Assembly (NCBI RefSeq): GCF_021441885.1
Contig: NZ_CP090439.1
Span: forward strand, 806,001 to 870,000
Direction of reading: 5' to 3'
DNA from: Vibrio maritimus
Lineage (GTDB): Bacteria; Pseudomonadota; Gammaproteobacteria; Enterobacterales; Vibrionaceae
Length of the DNA: 64,000 nt
Shown one piece after another: positions 38,671 through 47,675 of this stretch. A program made the position numbers and the translations under genes. The notes under the pieces were generated by a model, which was not told the origin of the DNA, did not search any database, and saw only the letters and a program-made list of their open reading frames with translations. The first letter of the stretch is position 1, and each line of letters starts with the position of its first letter.

Positions 38671-38870
38671 TGATGAACCTTTAGCAATAAGTGGTTGTAT
38701 CCATAAATTCGCGTGCAGTATAGCGGATGACGTTCACAAAATGGGTAAAGTTTGCCCACAAAACTGTTAATAAGTGTGTCTTTATTGCTCAGGGCGTTTG
38801 GAGTGGGTAAATGGTATAGACATCACGAAAAATAACCGAAACGACACAATCTATCACCTTAAAAAACACT

Positions 38871-38982
38871 CGTCATCTTCACGAAAGTGAAGATCTCCCA
38901 CAGCGCGTAGCTAACTGAAAAGTAATGACTAATTTACGTTTTCAACACGCTGAGAGAGATCCCCTTTTTCAAGGGGATGACG
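38871..38982. repeat. Palindromic BIME-like element
   Basis: Ends are inverted (CGTCATC at 38871-38877, GATGACG at 38976-38982). Each half contains a hairpin: ATCTTCAC-GAAA-GTGAAGAT at 38875-38894, and ATCCCCTT...AAGGGGAT at 38959-38978. An inner CAGCG/CGCTG pair sits at 38901 and 38948. Same GATGACG ends as the repeats near 27.9 kb. The rest of the 38671-38995 gap holds nothing recognisable. Confidence 0.75.
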
Positions 38983-38995
38983 GTATTTTTGGGGA

Positions 38996-39952
38996 TTATT
39001 GCTCTATCTTTTGAACTTCTTTTATTTCAAAGTCTGCAAACCAGACTTCGTCTTCCCCAGCATTCAGTCCCGCTTTGTCATTGAGAGAGCGATAGATACC
39101 CCATTTCGGTCGTACAAAGTTGTCGGTACTACCATTGCTGCCAGAGCGCCAAAGCTCGATATTTTGTTCATTGACAGTAAACAACGGTGTTTCAGACCCA
39201 AGTGGTGTTACTGACATTTCCAGTGAGCCTTGTTCGCTGAACTTTGCGCGTACAAATACCTCTAGCCATTGTCCTTGTATTTGAGTCGCCCAATCAATGC
39301 CTAGCTGTGAGGTATGAAGCAGCATGGTCTTAGCGTCTTGGCTATCGACATGACGTACTTCCAATCCACTGACACCACTCTTGGTGTTGCCGGTAATGGT
39401 GACTAAGGGTTGGCTGACAGGGTCGCCAAAGTCAGAGACCGCCTTGAGCTGAAATAGGTGGGTAAAGTGGCTGGTGACAGCGAAATCTTCATCGATTCGA
39501 AACTTCCAACGGTACTCAAACGTAGTGTCCATAAAGCCTTTGAGCGAGTCTTCAGACTTGTCGTAGACCTTGATCTCGTTGCGTTGGCGATCGGTCTTAC
39601 CCGTGTCTCGATCACCATCTAGGTCTCGATGAATGGTAAAACGAAAATAGTCGCCAACTTGGTTATCACTGTCCTCTGTGATGTGTTTTACCCCGCTGTG
39701 GTTATGTTCGCCGTAGAGGTCTGGCGCTTCGATAGAACCGTCTCCTAGGACATTTTCGATCAATTCGTAGGTATCCATATTGGCTGGACCATCCGATACG
39801 AGCGAAGCGCTACACAATACATAGTAATTTCCAGAATCATCGATATCGGGTGTATTGGGAATGCTGGAATTGCCTGAGTTAGTGCCGCCGCAAGCGGTCA
39901 GAATAAGTGGGATAAGGGTGGAAAGTGCGAGCTTTCGAGCTTGATGCATCAT
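38996..39952 (-). CDS. Surface lipoprotein with polysaccharide-lyase-like jelly-roll
   Basis: 318-residue lipoprotein: signal peptide with lipobox LTAC followed by GGTNSG. The mature part looks like a concanavalin-like jelly roll of polysaccharide-lyase type (heparin lyase I / PL7-like features: TDRQRNEIKVYD, FEYRWKFRIDEDF, HLFQLKA, and WLEVFVRAKF then VRPKWGIYRSL). It may bind or cleave an acidic polysaccharide; catalytic residues are not certain by eye. Upstream is another surface lipoprotein on the same strand. Confidence 0.68.
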   Translation of the reverse strand: MMHQARKLALSTLIPLILTACGGTNSGNSSIPNTPDIDDSGNYYVLCSASLVSDGPANMDTYELIENVLGDGSIEAPDLYGEHNHSGVKHITEDSDNQVGDYFRFTIHRDLDGDRDTGKTDRQRNEIKVYDKSEDSLKGFMDTTFEYRWKFRIDEDFAVTSHFTHLFQLKAVSDFGDPVSQPLVTITGNTKSGVSGLEVRHVDSQDAKTMLLHTSQLGIDWATQIQGQWLEVFVRAKFSEQGSLEMSVTPLGSETPLFTVNEQNIELWRSGSNGSTDNFVRPKWGIYRSLNDKAGLNAGEDEVWFADFEIKEVQKIEQ

Positions 39953-40050
39953 AGGTAACGTCCTAAAACAAAAAAATGGGACACCCTACACGTGTCCCCA
40001 AAAGCAGCTTTGCTTATTACTTACAATGTTGGTGTGGAGTTAGAAATCTT

Positions 40051-40077
40051 AAAAAGGCTCGGCAGCAATGCCGAGCC
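40051..40077 (-). terminator. Rho-independent terminator of 40100-41854 lipoprotein gene
   Basis: On the minus strand GGCTCGGCA / TGCCGAGCC stem followed by TTTTT, 23 bases after the stop codon. It separates the two lipoprotein genes. Confidence 0.87.
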
Positions 40078-40099
40078 GGTTGGAGGTGATGTGGTGTAA

Positions 40100-41854
40100 T
40101 TAGAACAGTTCAGAGTCTACGTTATCAAAGTAGGCTGTGTTGACTGTGCTGCTGTTGTCACCTGTGTAAAGCGTTAGCTGTGAAGGTACGATGCTAGAAT
40201 CGAGCCCTGTCGTCGCTTGATCAATGTCGGTTGCGATTGTTTGACCGTTCATAGTGACTGTCACTAGTCCTGCGTCTGTCCACGAAATAGTGAATGAGTG
40301 CCACGTATCAAGCGCAATACCACTCGCAATCTCAACATCATCGCTACCCGCTTCATATTTCAACTTAGTGCCTGACTGATTCAGCTCGAAGTAACGATCT
40401 GAGTTGTTTTTGCCGTCGCCGATGTTGATGTACGTAGACTTAGTGTTGGTCGATGGGAAGTATGCATCTAGAGATACCGAACCTGCAGTTGCCGGAGCAG
40501 TAAATGCACGCATCGCAAATGGTTTCGTCGCTGAGTTTTTGTCTTCTAGATACAGAGACTTCTCTTCGCTATTTGCCGGATCAACAGCAACTTCTGCGGT
40601 TGTTGTACCATCAGCGTCATCTTTGATGTTGGCTGTAGTCCAAGCGCCGCTTGCATCGCTAATTAGGTCGCCTACTGTATAAGATTCAAAGTCGTCAGTA
40701 ACATCAGTCGGTTCCGTTGGATCTGTGGTGTCACCATCACCAATAACCGTCGCTTCGGATGTGCTGCTGTTGTATGGGTTACCAGATAGGTTTTGTCCTA
40801 CCGCATAGTTGTCGAAGTCATCTTCAAATACTAGGGTTTCGGTGCCGCTGTCACTTGAATAAACTGCTAGGTTATCTCCGATAAACTCAAAGTTAGTTGT
40901 ATTACTAGTGTCACCAATCTTCAAAGAGATCACAGTAACAGCCGCATCTTCAGTGATTTCGCCAGTAAACTCTTCGTCGTTTACTTTAAACTTAAATTCG
41001 CTGTTGCCCCATGTAACCTCAATGGCAAGTTTTTCACCATTAGTGAAAGTGCCGCCTGCATCAGTGATTGAACCACCGCTTACACCGCCAACACCAGCAC
41101 CGCGGTATTGAACTTTGCCTTCGCTAAGAATCACTTCGCCGTATAGGTTCTTATTGGAAGTACCGTTGGTGTAAAGAGAGATGTATGCGTTATCTCCAGT
41201 GCCGTCTGCATCTTGAACTGTGTCTTCATCTTCTTGATAAATAACGTCAACGGTCAAACGACCAGATGCAATGCTGTCAACGGTAGCGCCCGTTGATGAG
41301 TCTGAAAGCTTGAGGCGAAGCTCGCCTACATCTGTCGTCAATGTATCTAGGATTTGAACAGAGTTATTGAAGCCAGCGTTATCGTTAGCTTCAGTTACCG
41401 CGTCGGTTACGGCGCTATTTTCTGATTGATCCGCACCAGAGAGCATACCTGAGTTGTCCGTATCGATGGTCAATGCACCACCGCTAACCGAATAATCACC
41501 CGTAGTCTCGACTTCACCAGATTCACCGTAGTATGTGAAAGTGATTGTTTTAGCATCGATATCTTCAGTAAAACTGGTTGTGTAAATGGTGTAAGTGCCA
41601 GGTGTTGCGTCGTCATCGTAGTAACGTTGAGTTGTTCCATCGAAAACATACACATTCGGCAAGTCAGCGCTTGATTGAGCTGCTGCTGAACCTTGTTCAG
41701 AAATCTGCCAATAACTACCGGCTAGCTCCGACGTAGGAGTAGTACCACCACCGGTACCACCGCCTGGATTTTCATCAATAACTTCTGGACCATTACAACC
41801 CATGAGAAGTCCGGTTGAGATGGCTACCGCTGCTGCTACTTTAGATACTCGCAT
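40100..41854 (-). CDS. Large surface lipoprotein with two lectin-like domains
   Basis: 584-residue lipoprotein (lipobox LLMGC). A Gly/Thr-rich linker precedes a beta-rich N-domain, then two related LamG/concanavalin-like domains joined by a Thr/Asp/Pro linker (TDPTEPTDVTDDFESY). The second has DTWHSFTISWTDAGLVTVTM and FDNV, typical of carbohydrate-binding jelly rolls. The frame extends to a GTG at 41872, but the ATG at 41854 has AGAGAG at proper spacing and starts a normal lipoprotein signal. Very acidic, as expected for a marine surface protein. Probably binds polysaccharide; no catalytic motif seen. Confidence 0.72.
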   Translation of the reverse strand: MRVSKVAAAVAISTGLLMGCNGPEVIDENPGGGTGGGTTPTSELAGSYWQISEQGSAAAQSSADLPNVYVFDGTTQRYYDDDATPGTYTIYTTSFTEDIDAKTITFTYYGESGEVETTGDYSVSGGALTIDTDNSGMLSGADQSENSAVTDAVTEANDNAGFNNSVQILDTLTTDVGELRLKLSDSSTGATVDSIASGRLTVDVIYQEDEDTVQDADGTGDNAYISLYTNGTSNKNLYGEVILSEGKVQYRGAGVGGVSGGSITDAGGTFTNGEKLAIEVTWGNSEFKFKVNDEEFTGEITEDAAVTVISLKIGDTSNTTNFEFIGDNLAVYSSDSGTETLVFEDDFDNYAVGQNLSGNPYNSSTSEATVIGDGDTTDPTEPTDVTDDFESYTVGDLISDASGAWTTANIKDDADGTTTAEVAVDPANSEEKSLYLEDKNSATKPFAMRAFTAPATAGSVSLDAYFPSTNTKSTYINIGDGKNNSDRYFELNQSGTKLKYEAGSDDVEIASGIALDTWHSFTISWTDAGLVTVTMNGQTIATDIDQATTGLDSSIVPSQLTLYTGDNSSTVNTAYFDNVDSELF

Positions 41855-42090
41855 AATATCGCTCTCTTTCACGTTCCTTGATGTTAGTATGCAATAATAT
41901 TGTATGATTAAACGAAGTGTTGCTAGTTGTAAGAATATGTAGCTTGATTGCAGTCACGGAAGGGGCGATATATTGTATGATTTTTGTGACCTAGCTTGCG
42001 ATAATTGATAGTTCTATCGGATGTATTGTTTGAATCAATTAGGAAAAAGACTACGAGAAGAGTGATTTTTATGAGGTGTTTACAGGGCAT

Positions 42091-42130
42091 AAAATAAAGT
42101 CAGCCCAACATTGATATGTTGGACTGACTT
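42091..42130 (-). terminator. Terminator of MATE transporter gene
   Basis: On the minus strand AAGTCAGTCCAACAT / ATGTTGGGCTGACTT followed by TTATTTTATG, 38 bases after the MATE stop. The rest of 41855-42168 is AT-rich promoter sequence of the lipoprotein gene. Confidence 0.8.
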
Positions 42131-42168
42131 GAAAGTGGCTAGAGTTTTGTCATCGAAACTAGCAATTA

Positions 42169-43542
42169 TTAATCATACATAAGCTTGTCTGCTTTGCTCA
42201 TATCGAACTCTTTCAAAGACTTACGTGCTAGCGAGCGAAACGGCAGTGCTTTCACAATCTCTTCAAATGGCTGCACCGCAAACGCCCAGAATATAGAGCC
42301 ATCAAATCCAAGAATAATAAGTGCACACAATGGGATAGATATTACCCACTGACCCGTAAAGTTGATCTTAAATACTGCAGTAGTTTTACCTAGTGCTCGT
42401 AATACATGCCCATGGACTGTGTTGTAGCCACGAATAATCGGCAGAAAGACGTAAAGCGGGGCAATAACTGCGAGGGCCTGATAGGTGGCAGGGTCAAGAT
42501 CAGGGTAAATATCCGCGAGCACAAAATGCATCCCGGCAAAAAATACCGCACAAACGACGGAAATACCGACCGCCACATCGATGCTGGTGTCGACGTTTTT
42601 CGTCAGGTCGTCCATTTTACGAGAGCCAATAGCTTGGCTGATGGTAATCGCTGAAGAGTGCGCCCATGCAGTGATAAATTGCGTACCAGCGCGAATCCAA
42701 GGGAATACTAGGGTAATTGCCACGTAGGCGTTGATGTTTAGCTGAGCATAGAGCAATTGGTATGTTGTTGCACCAATAGACAGAATGGTCACATTAGCGG
42801 CAACAGGGAAAATCTCGGCGAAATGCTTTTTCATATTGGTAAGCATCGCTGCTATCGATTTAGGTTTTTTCAGTTCGACCAAAGGCTCTAAACGTAGGCA
42901 CCACCATAAGAACACCATGCGAATGATGATAGCGATAACGCTGCCCATTGCCGCGCCTTGAACCCCAGTTCCTGTAAACTCAATAGTACCGCCTAATTGA
43001 ACACCGTGAATCAGAACATAAGAAAGCGCCGTGTTAATAGGGAGCTCTAGCAGGTAACCTTTAAACGGGATCTTACTGCGCCCCATACTATTGAATAGTG
43101 CGGTAATGACCTGAGTAACGGCGGTAAATAGGACTAAGTACTTCGAGATATCTAGGTAGCCACTGATTTCGCCATTTAGCTCTGGCTTGTCTGTTATCAG
43201 AGACAGCAAAGGCTGCTCGAATACGATTAACAAAATCCAAAATAAGAGCGCCACCGAGAAGTTGATTGTCATGCCAGACAAAAAAGAGTTCGAAAGTGCG
43301 TCTTTTCTTCCAGAGCCTACTGCGCGGCTTAGGACCAATTGTGTACCGTTAGCCAGAGCCATCTGGATACCGAGCACAAAAGCGACAACAGTGGTGGCAA
43401 TGCCCATTGCTGCGAGGGGGATCTCACCGAGAGGAGAGACCAATAGCGTATCGATCATTAGCATTGACTGCATCAGCAGTGCATTGAGTGCTAATGGCCA
43501 GGCAAGCGAGAAGTTCTTTCGGATGTAAGATTGAGAAGACAC
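42169..43542 (-). CDS. MATE-family efflux transporter
   Basis: 457-residue, 12-helix cation-coupled multidrug exporter. The two pseudo-symmetric halves each show a MATE opening: AWPLALNALLMQSMLMIDTL in the first, FPVAANVTILSIGATTYQLL in the second, with GNTVHG-like PIIRGYNTVHGHVLRALGKT later. The frame is open to TTG 43581, but GTG at 43542 follows AAGG at 6-base spacing and removes an unlikely hydrophilic extension. Substrate unknown. Stands alone between the lipoprotein and PTS genes. Confidence 0.87.
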   Translation of the reverse strand: MSSQSYIRKNFSLAWPLALNALLMQSMLMIDTLLVSPLGEIPLAAMGIATTVVAFVLGIQMALANGTQLVLSRAVGSGRKDALSNSFLSGMTINFSVALLFWILLIVFEQPLLSLITDKPELNGEISGYLDISKYLVLFTAVTQVITALFNSMGRSKIPFKGYLLELPINTALSYVLIHGVQLGGTIEFTGTGVQGAAMGSVIAIIIRMVFLWWCLRLEPLVELKKPKSIAAMLTNMKKHFAEIFPVAANVTILSIGATTYQLLYAQLNINAYVAITLVFPWIRAGTQFITAWAHSSAITISQAIGSRKMDDLTKNVDTSIDVAVGISVVCAVFFAGMHFVLADIYPDLDPATYQALAVIAPLYVFLPIIRGYNTVHGHVLRALGKTTAVFKINFTGQWVISIPLCALIILGFDGSIFWAFAVQPFEEIVKALPFRSLARKSLKEFDMSKADKLMYD

Positions 43543-43707
43543 AAAAAACCTTGTTGAGTTGGGCGCTAAAGGATCATGCAAAGCGAGCGCAGTGCAAATA
43601 CGGCATCATATTGTAATACAAAACTGTAGTGAGATATAAGATGGAAGTCACGCTAATCAGCAAGTAGGTTCGCAGAGGATCCGCTGTGCGCTTTGAGCTG
43701 TTTTGCG

Positions 43708-43747
43708 AAAAAGTTGCCCTGTCGGGGGAGGAGCGGGCGGACAGGGC
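43708..43747 (-). terminator. Rho-independent terminator of PTS IIB-IIA operon
   Basis: On the minus strand GCCCTGTC / GACAGGGC stem with a 16-base C-rich loop, followed by AACTTTTT. Confidence 0.75.
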
Positions 43748-43757
43748 ATGGTTAGAT

Positions 43758-44102
43758 TTAAGCTAATTCGGCGCTGTCAGCGACCGCTTGTTCGAGTTTG
43801 CCTAACCTTTGGTACAAGTGGACGGTTTCACGGGCATTTTCTATCGCCTGAATGGTCGTCATTAGATGATCTTGAGCATGGACCATCACTAAAGTGACTG
43901 GGATTTTACCTTCGCCCTCATCGGCTCCGATGAGTTCGGTTTGAACTAAATGCGCTTGGCGGATCGCTTCATCAGCCTGCACCAAGAATTGCTCAGCACC
44001 GTCTATATTGCCTTCACGAGCACATTTAATCGCTTCCATTGATAGGCTTCTTGCTTCACCTGCGTTGCAGATGAGTCCCATGATAGTGACTTCTAAATCC
44101 AT
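43758..44102 (-). CDS. PTS IIA, lactose/cellobiose family
   Basis: 114-residue soluble phosphocarrier. Starts with the helical LEVTIMGLICNAGEARSLSM typical of the ChbA/LicA family; phosphorylated His75 lies in VHAQDHLMT. Passes phosphate from HPr to IIB. Sixteen bp after IIB in a two-gene minus-strand operon diverging from IIC. Length normal. Confidence 0.93.
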   Translation of the reverse strand: MDLEVTIMGLICNAGEARSLSMEAIKCAREGNIDGAEQFLVQADEAIRQAHLVQTELIGADEGEGKIPVTLVMVHAQDHLMTTIQAIENARETVHLYQRLGKLEQAVADSAELA

Positions 44103-44118
44103 ACTTTAATACCCCTAA

Positions 44119-44430
44119 TTAAGCTGTTTCACTCAGCGCTTCGATTGCCGTTGCAAGAACTTTGTCGCCGCGCATCGCACCGTAGTCCATTGGGTTGATA
44201 GCTAGAACTTTTTTACCTTGCTGAGCCGCTAGCGTTGAGAATTCTTGCTGACGGAACTTTACTTGTGGGCCTAATAAGAAGACGTCCCAATCGTCTAGCT
44301 TTGCTTCAAACTCAGCGATAGGCACAGCAAGGATTTCAGCGTCAATTGATTGATTTTTCGCAGCTTCTTCCATCTTTTTGACCAAGATTGATGTAGACAT
44401 ACCCGCAGAACATAGCAATAGAATTTTCAT
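44119..44430 (-). CDS. PTS IIB, lactose/cellobiose family
   Basis: 103-residue phosphocarrier with the active-site Cys7 in LLLCSAGMSTSILVKKM, and LLGPQVKF, both typical of ChbB-like IIB. Phosphorylates the sugar bound to IIC. First gene of the IIB-IIA operon; a GTTACGGGTAAC operator lies 51-62 bases upstream of its start. Confidence 0.93.
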   Translation of the reverse strand: MKILLLCSAGMSTSILVKKMEEAAKNQSIDAEILAVPIAEFEAKLDDWDVFLLGPQVKFRQQEFSTLAAQQGKKVLAINPMDYGAMRGDKVLATAIEALSETA

Positions 44431-44480
44431 AACACTTCTCCTGTAAAGAGCACCTCGTGTGCTCGATTTATGTTTCTAGT

Positions 44481-44492
44481 GTTACGGGTAAC
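44481..44492. promoter_or_regulatory. GntR-type operator before IIB-IIA
   Basis: GTTAC-GG-GTAAC, followed by a further GTAAC half site at 44493-44497. Same palindrome as the sites at 44613-44638, 47637 and 51123. Confidence 0.72.
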
Positions 44493-44612
44493 GTAACCTT
44501 CATCAAGACGTCATAAGGCAAAAATGTTACGTAGTTCAAATTTGGTGCGTATTTATCCAATTTTTCGTGCTCAAGATAACATTTATTCGGTTTTTGCTTT
44601 GTTTTTAGAAAT

Positions 44613-44638
44613 TGTTACCCGTAATGTTACCCGTAACA
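44613..44638. promoter_or_regulatory. Tandem GntR-type operators before IIC
   Basis: Two overlapping copies at 12-base spacing: TGTTACCCGTAATG (44613-44626) and TGTTACCCGTAACA (44625-44638). They end about 33 bases before the IIC start. Together with 44481 they bracket the divergent promoter region, about 140 bp apart. Confidence 0.75.
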
Positions 44639-44671
44639 AAAATGGATAACACGAACCTAAGGGGATAGATC

Positions 44672-46024
44672 GTGCTGAATAATGCGTTTACAGAAAAGCT
44701 CAATTATTGGGCGGGCTGGTTTACTAGCCTGAAATACGTCATGGCCATCAAACAAGCCTTTGTTATGTTGATGCCAGTCATTATCGTTGGTGCGTTTGGC
44801 GTACTGATTTCTAACATGGTTATGGGGACACAATCGGGTCTTGCAGCATTTGAAACCTTTGCGTTTCTTGCTGAATACCGCCCAATAATGGGACAAATCA
44901 ACTACGCGACGCTGAACTTCCTGACTATCGGTGCCATCTTTATGATTGGTCTCGAGCTCGGTAAGCTTAATGGTCAGAATAATGCTTATTCGGGTCTGCT
45001 TGCCGTGATCTGTTTCGTGGCCGTCATCCCAACGACGTATGAAGTTGTGGTTGCTGGAGAAGCGTTCGAAGTAACGAACGTGATTGCGCGTCAGTACACG
45101 GACACGAAAGGTCTATTCCTTGGTATGTTCATCGCGATTCTATCGGTAGAGGTATATAGCAAACTGCTTACTATGAACTCTCTACAGATCAAGATGCCAG
45201 ACTCTGTACCGCCAAATGTTGCGAGTTCTTTCTCGGCGCTATTACCTTCGATCATTACTGTGACTGCAATCGCGACCTTCGGTTTCGCATTCTACGAAAT
45301 CTCAGGTATGACGCTTTATGATGCGACTTACGCTGCGATTCAGCGTCCACTTGAAGGTGCCATCCAAAGTCTTCCTGGCGTACTTCTTCTGATGTTCCTT
45401 GCTCAAGTCTTCTGGGTGGTGGGTATTCACGGTAACCAGATGATTAAACCACTTCGTGAGCCGCTGCTACTTGGTGCGATTGCTGCGAACATGACTGCTT
45501 ATGAAAATGGTGAAGAAATCCCGAACATTATTACCATGCCTTTCTGGGATATCTACATGAGCATCGGTGGCTCTGGTGTCACAATCGGTCTTCTAGTTGC
45601 TGTATTCCTAGTGTGTAAGAAGCGTAAGGATATGCGTGAAATCGCTAAGCTATCTGTAGGTCCGGGTGCGTTCAACATCAATGAGCCTGTGGTATTTGGT
45701 ATGCCGATCATGCTTAACCCTGTTCTTGCTATTCCATTCATCATCACACCGCTTGTCACTGGTGTTATTGGTTACTACGCAACAGCTATCGGTTTCGCTG
45801 GCAAGGCGGTGGTAATGATTCCATGGACCTGTCCACCGATATTAAGTGCATGGCTCGCAACAGGTGGCTCACTAGGTGCCGTGGTAACGCAGCTTGCTTG
45901 TATTGTTACCGCAATCATCATCTACCTACCATTTGTGAAAATTTGTGAGAACCAGTTTAAAGAGCAGCTTGATAACCTCGAAGCTGAAGAAGAGAAAGTT
46001 GAAGCTAAAGAAGCATTAGCGTAA
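44672..46024 (+). CDS. PTS IIC, cellobiose family permease
   Basis: 450-residue membrane permease of the ChbC/CelB family, about 10 helices. Motifs: SLKYVMAIKQAFVMLMPVII (N-terminal helix), VGIHGNQMIKPL and FNINEPVVFGMPIMLNP with the sugar-binding Glu-Pro region. GTG start at 44672 with AAGGGG 8 bases upstream. It is followed by a GH1 gene 9 bp later, so import and hydrolysis are one operon; the IIB and IIA subunits are on the opposite strand. Charged C-terminal tail (DNLEAEEEKVEAKEALA). Confidence 0.93.
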   Translation: MLNNAFTEKLNYWAGWFTSLKYVMAIKQAFVMLMPVIIVGAFGVLISNMVMGTQSGLAAFETFAFLAEYRPIMGQINYATLNFLTIGAIFMIGLELGKLNGQNNAYSGLLAVICFVAVIPTTYEVVVAGEAFEVTNVIARQYTDTKGLFLGMFIAILSVEVYSKLLTMNSLQIKMPDSVPPNVASSFSALLPSIITVTAIATFGFAFYEISGMTLYDATYAAIQRPLEGAIQSLPGVLLLMFLAQVFWVVGIHGNQMIKPLREPLLLGAIAANMTAYENGEEIPNIITMPFWDIYMSIGGSGVTIGLLVAVFLVCKKRKDMREIAKLSVGPGAFNINEPVVFGMPIMLNPVLAIPFIITPLVTGVIGYYATAIGFAGKAVVMIPWTCPPILSAWLATGGSLGAVVTQLACIVTAIIIYLPFVKICENQFKEQLDNLEAEEEKVEAKEALA

Positions 46025-46033
46025 GGATTGATA

Positions 46034-47461
46034 ATGACCCAATATTCTATGAAGTTTCCAAAAGACTTTATCCTCGGTGCGGCTGCATCAGCATGGCAAA
46101 CCGAAGGTTGGAGTGGAAAGAAAGAAGGTCAAGACTCTTATATTGATGTCTGGTACAAAAACGACCGTAAGGTTTGGCACAATGGTTACGGTCCTGCTGT
46201 TGCGACGGATTTCTACAACCGCTATGTCGAAGACATTGATTTAATGCAGGTGGTGGGTTTGACCCACTACCGCAGCTCAATCAACTGGTCTCGTTTTATG
46301 CTCGACTATGAGCAGGGAATCGTTGATGAAGAGTATGCCACCTATGTTGATCAAGTGATCGATACTATGTTGGCGAAAGGCATTGAGCCAATGTTCTGCC
46401 TAGAACACTATGAACTTCCAGCTTACCTTTTAGACAACTATGGCGGATGGAGCTCACCTAAAGTCGTTGATATGTTTGTGCATTATGCGCGAGAGGTCTT
46501 CAGACGTTACGGTCATAAGGTGAAGCATTGGTTTACGTTTAATGAGCCGATTGTGGTTCAAACTCGAGTTTTCCTTGATGCTATCCGTTACCCGTATGAG
46601 CAGGACACCAACAAGTGGATGGTGTGGAACCACGCGAAGAATCTAGCGACAGCGAAAATCGTCAAAGCCTACCGTGAAGGCGGTTATGACGGCAAAATCG
46701 GAGTGGTTCTCAACCCAGAGGTTACTTATCCTCGCTCAAGCGCAGCACACGATAAGCGCGCGGCAGAAGTGTATGACTTGTTCTACAATCGAGTGTTCTT
46801 AGACCCTGCTATCAAAGGTGAGTATCCAGAACAGCTACTGACTTTGTTGAAGGGCAACGGTATTGATTTTGCGCCGTCAGCGGAAGAACTTGCCATTATC
46901 AAGAACAATACGGTGGACTTCATTGGTGCTAACCTTTACTACCCACACCGAGTGAAAGCACCTGAGGCTGAGTGGCCAAAACATGTGCCATTCCACCCTA
47001 AGAAGTACTTCAGTGGCTTTGAGCTACCGGGTCGTGAAATGAACTTCTCTCGCGGCTGGGAGATTGATCCCGCTATCGTTTACGACATGGCGATGCGCAT
47101 TAAGAATGACTACGGCAATATTGAGTGGATTCTTAGTGAAAACGGCATGGGTATTGAGAACGAAGTCCAGTTTAAGGATAAGAATGGTCAGATTCAGGAT
47201 GACTATCGCATCGACTTTATCTCTCGTCACCTTTACCACCTGCTGCGAGCTATTGAGGATGGTGCAAACTGTAAGGGCTATATGTTGTGGGCATTTACCG
47301 ACAACGTTTCACCAATGAACGCCTTTAAGAACCGTTATGGTTTGGTGGAAATCGACTTGGACGACAATCGCAATCGTCGCGTTAAGAAATCCGGTCAATG
47401 GTATAAGGCATTGTCAGAAACTCGTTGCCTAGACATCAAGGTTGATGACGAATATCGTTAA
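46034..47461 (+). CDS. GH1 6-phospho-beta-glucosidase (PTS-linked)
   Basis: 475-residue family 1 glycosidase. Acid/base Glu171 (FTFNEP), nucleophile Glu369 (ILSENGMG), and the NAFKNRYGLVEID segment whose Lys and Tyr fit the 6-phosphate pocket of phospho-glycosidases. The frame opens at a TTG at 46028, but ATG 46034 follows AAGGA, so I use that. It hydrolyses the phosphorylated beta-glucoside brought in by IIC. The two GH1 proteins of this window are clearly different, so they may act on different aglycones. Confidence 0.92.
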   Translation: MTQYSMKFPKDFILGAAASAWQTEGWSGKKEGQDSYIDVWYKNDRKVWHNGYGPAVATDFYNRYVEDIDLMQVVGLTHYRSSINWSRFMLDYEQGIVDEEYATYVDQVIDTMLAKGIEPMFCLEHYELPAYLLDNYGGWSSPKVVDMFVHYAREVFRRYGHKVKHWFTFNEPIVVQTRVFLDAIRYPYEQDTNKWMVWNHAKNLATAKIVKAYREGGYDGKIGVVLNPEVTYPRSSAAHDKRAAEVYDLFYNRVFLDPAIKGEYPEQLLTLLKGNGIDFAPSAEELAIIKNNTVDFIGANLYYPHRVKAPEAEWPKHVPFHPKKYFSGFELPGREMNFSRGWEIDPAIVYDMAMRIKNDYGNIEWILSENGMGIENEVQFKDKNGQIQDDYRIDFISRHLYHLLRAIEDGANCKGYMLWAFTDNVSPMNAFKNRYGLVEIDLDDNRNRRVKKSGQWYKALSETRCLDIKVDDEYR

Positions 47462-47466
47462 CACTC

Positions 47467-47503
47467 AGTGTGGCGAGCGAGATCGCTCGCCACACTTTTA
47501 TTT
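47467..47503 (+). terminator. Rho-independent terminator of IIC-GH1 operon
   Basis: AGTGTGGCGAGC / GCTCGCCACACT stem and TTTTATTTT, 6 bases after the GH1 stop. Confidence 0.87.
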
Positions 47504-47636
47504 TAAGAATCCGAACACACATCTTTTAGAAAATGTTACCTATCTATTTGAATATGAATAAAAATTCTTTATTCTCCACCTATGATACTGATCCTCAGTA
47601 AATCACTGTTTTCCGTTCCCTCTACAATATTAAAAA

Positions 47637-47649
47637 TGTTACAGTAACA
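47637..47649. promoter_or_regulatory. GntR-type operator before the repressor gene
   Basis: TGTTACAGTAACA, the same arms as the other sites but with a one-base centre. It lies 27-39 bases upstream of the repressor start, suggesting autoregulation. Confidence 0.65.
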
Positions 47650-47675
47650 TTTGATAACACTTGAGAATTCGTTGA

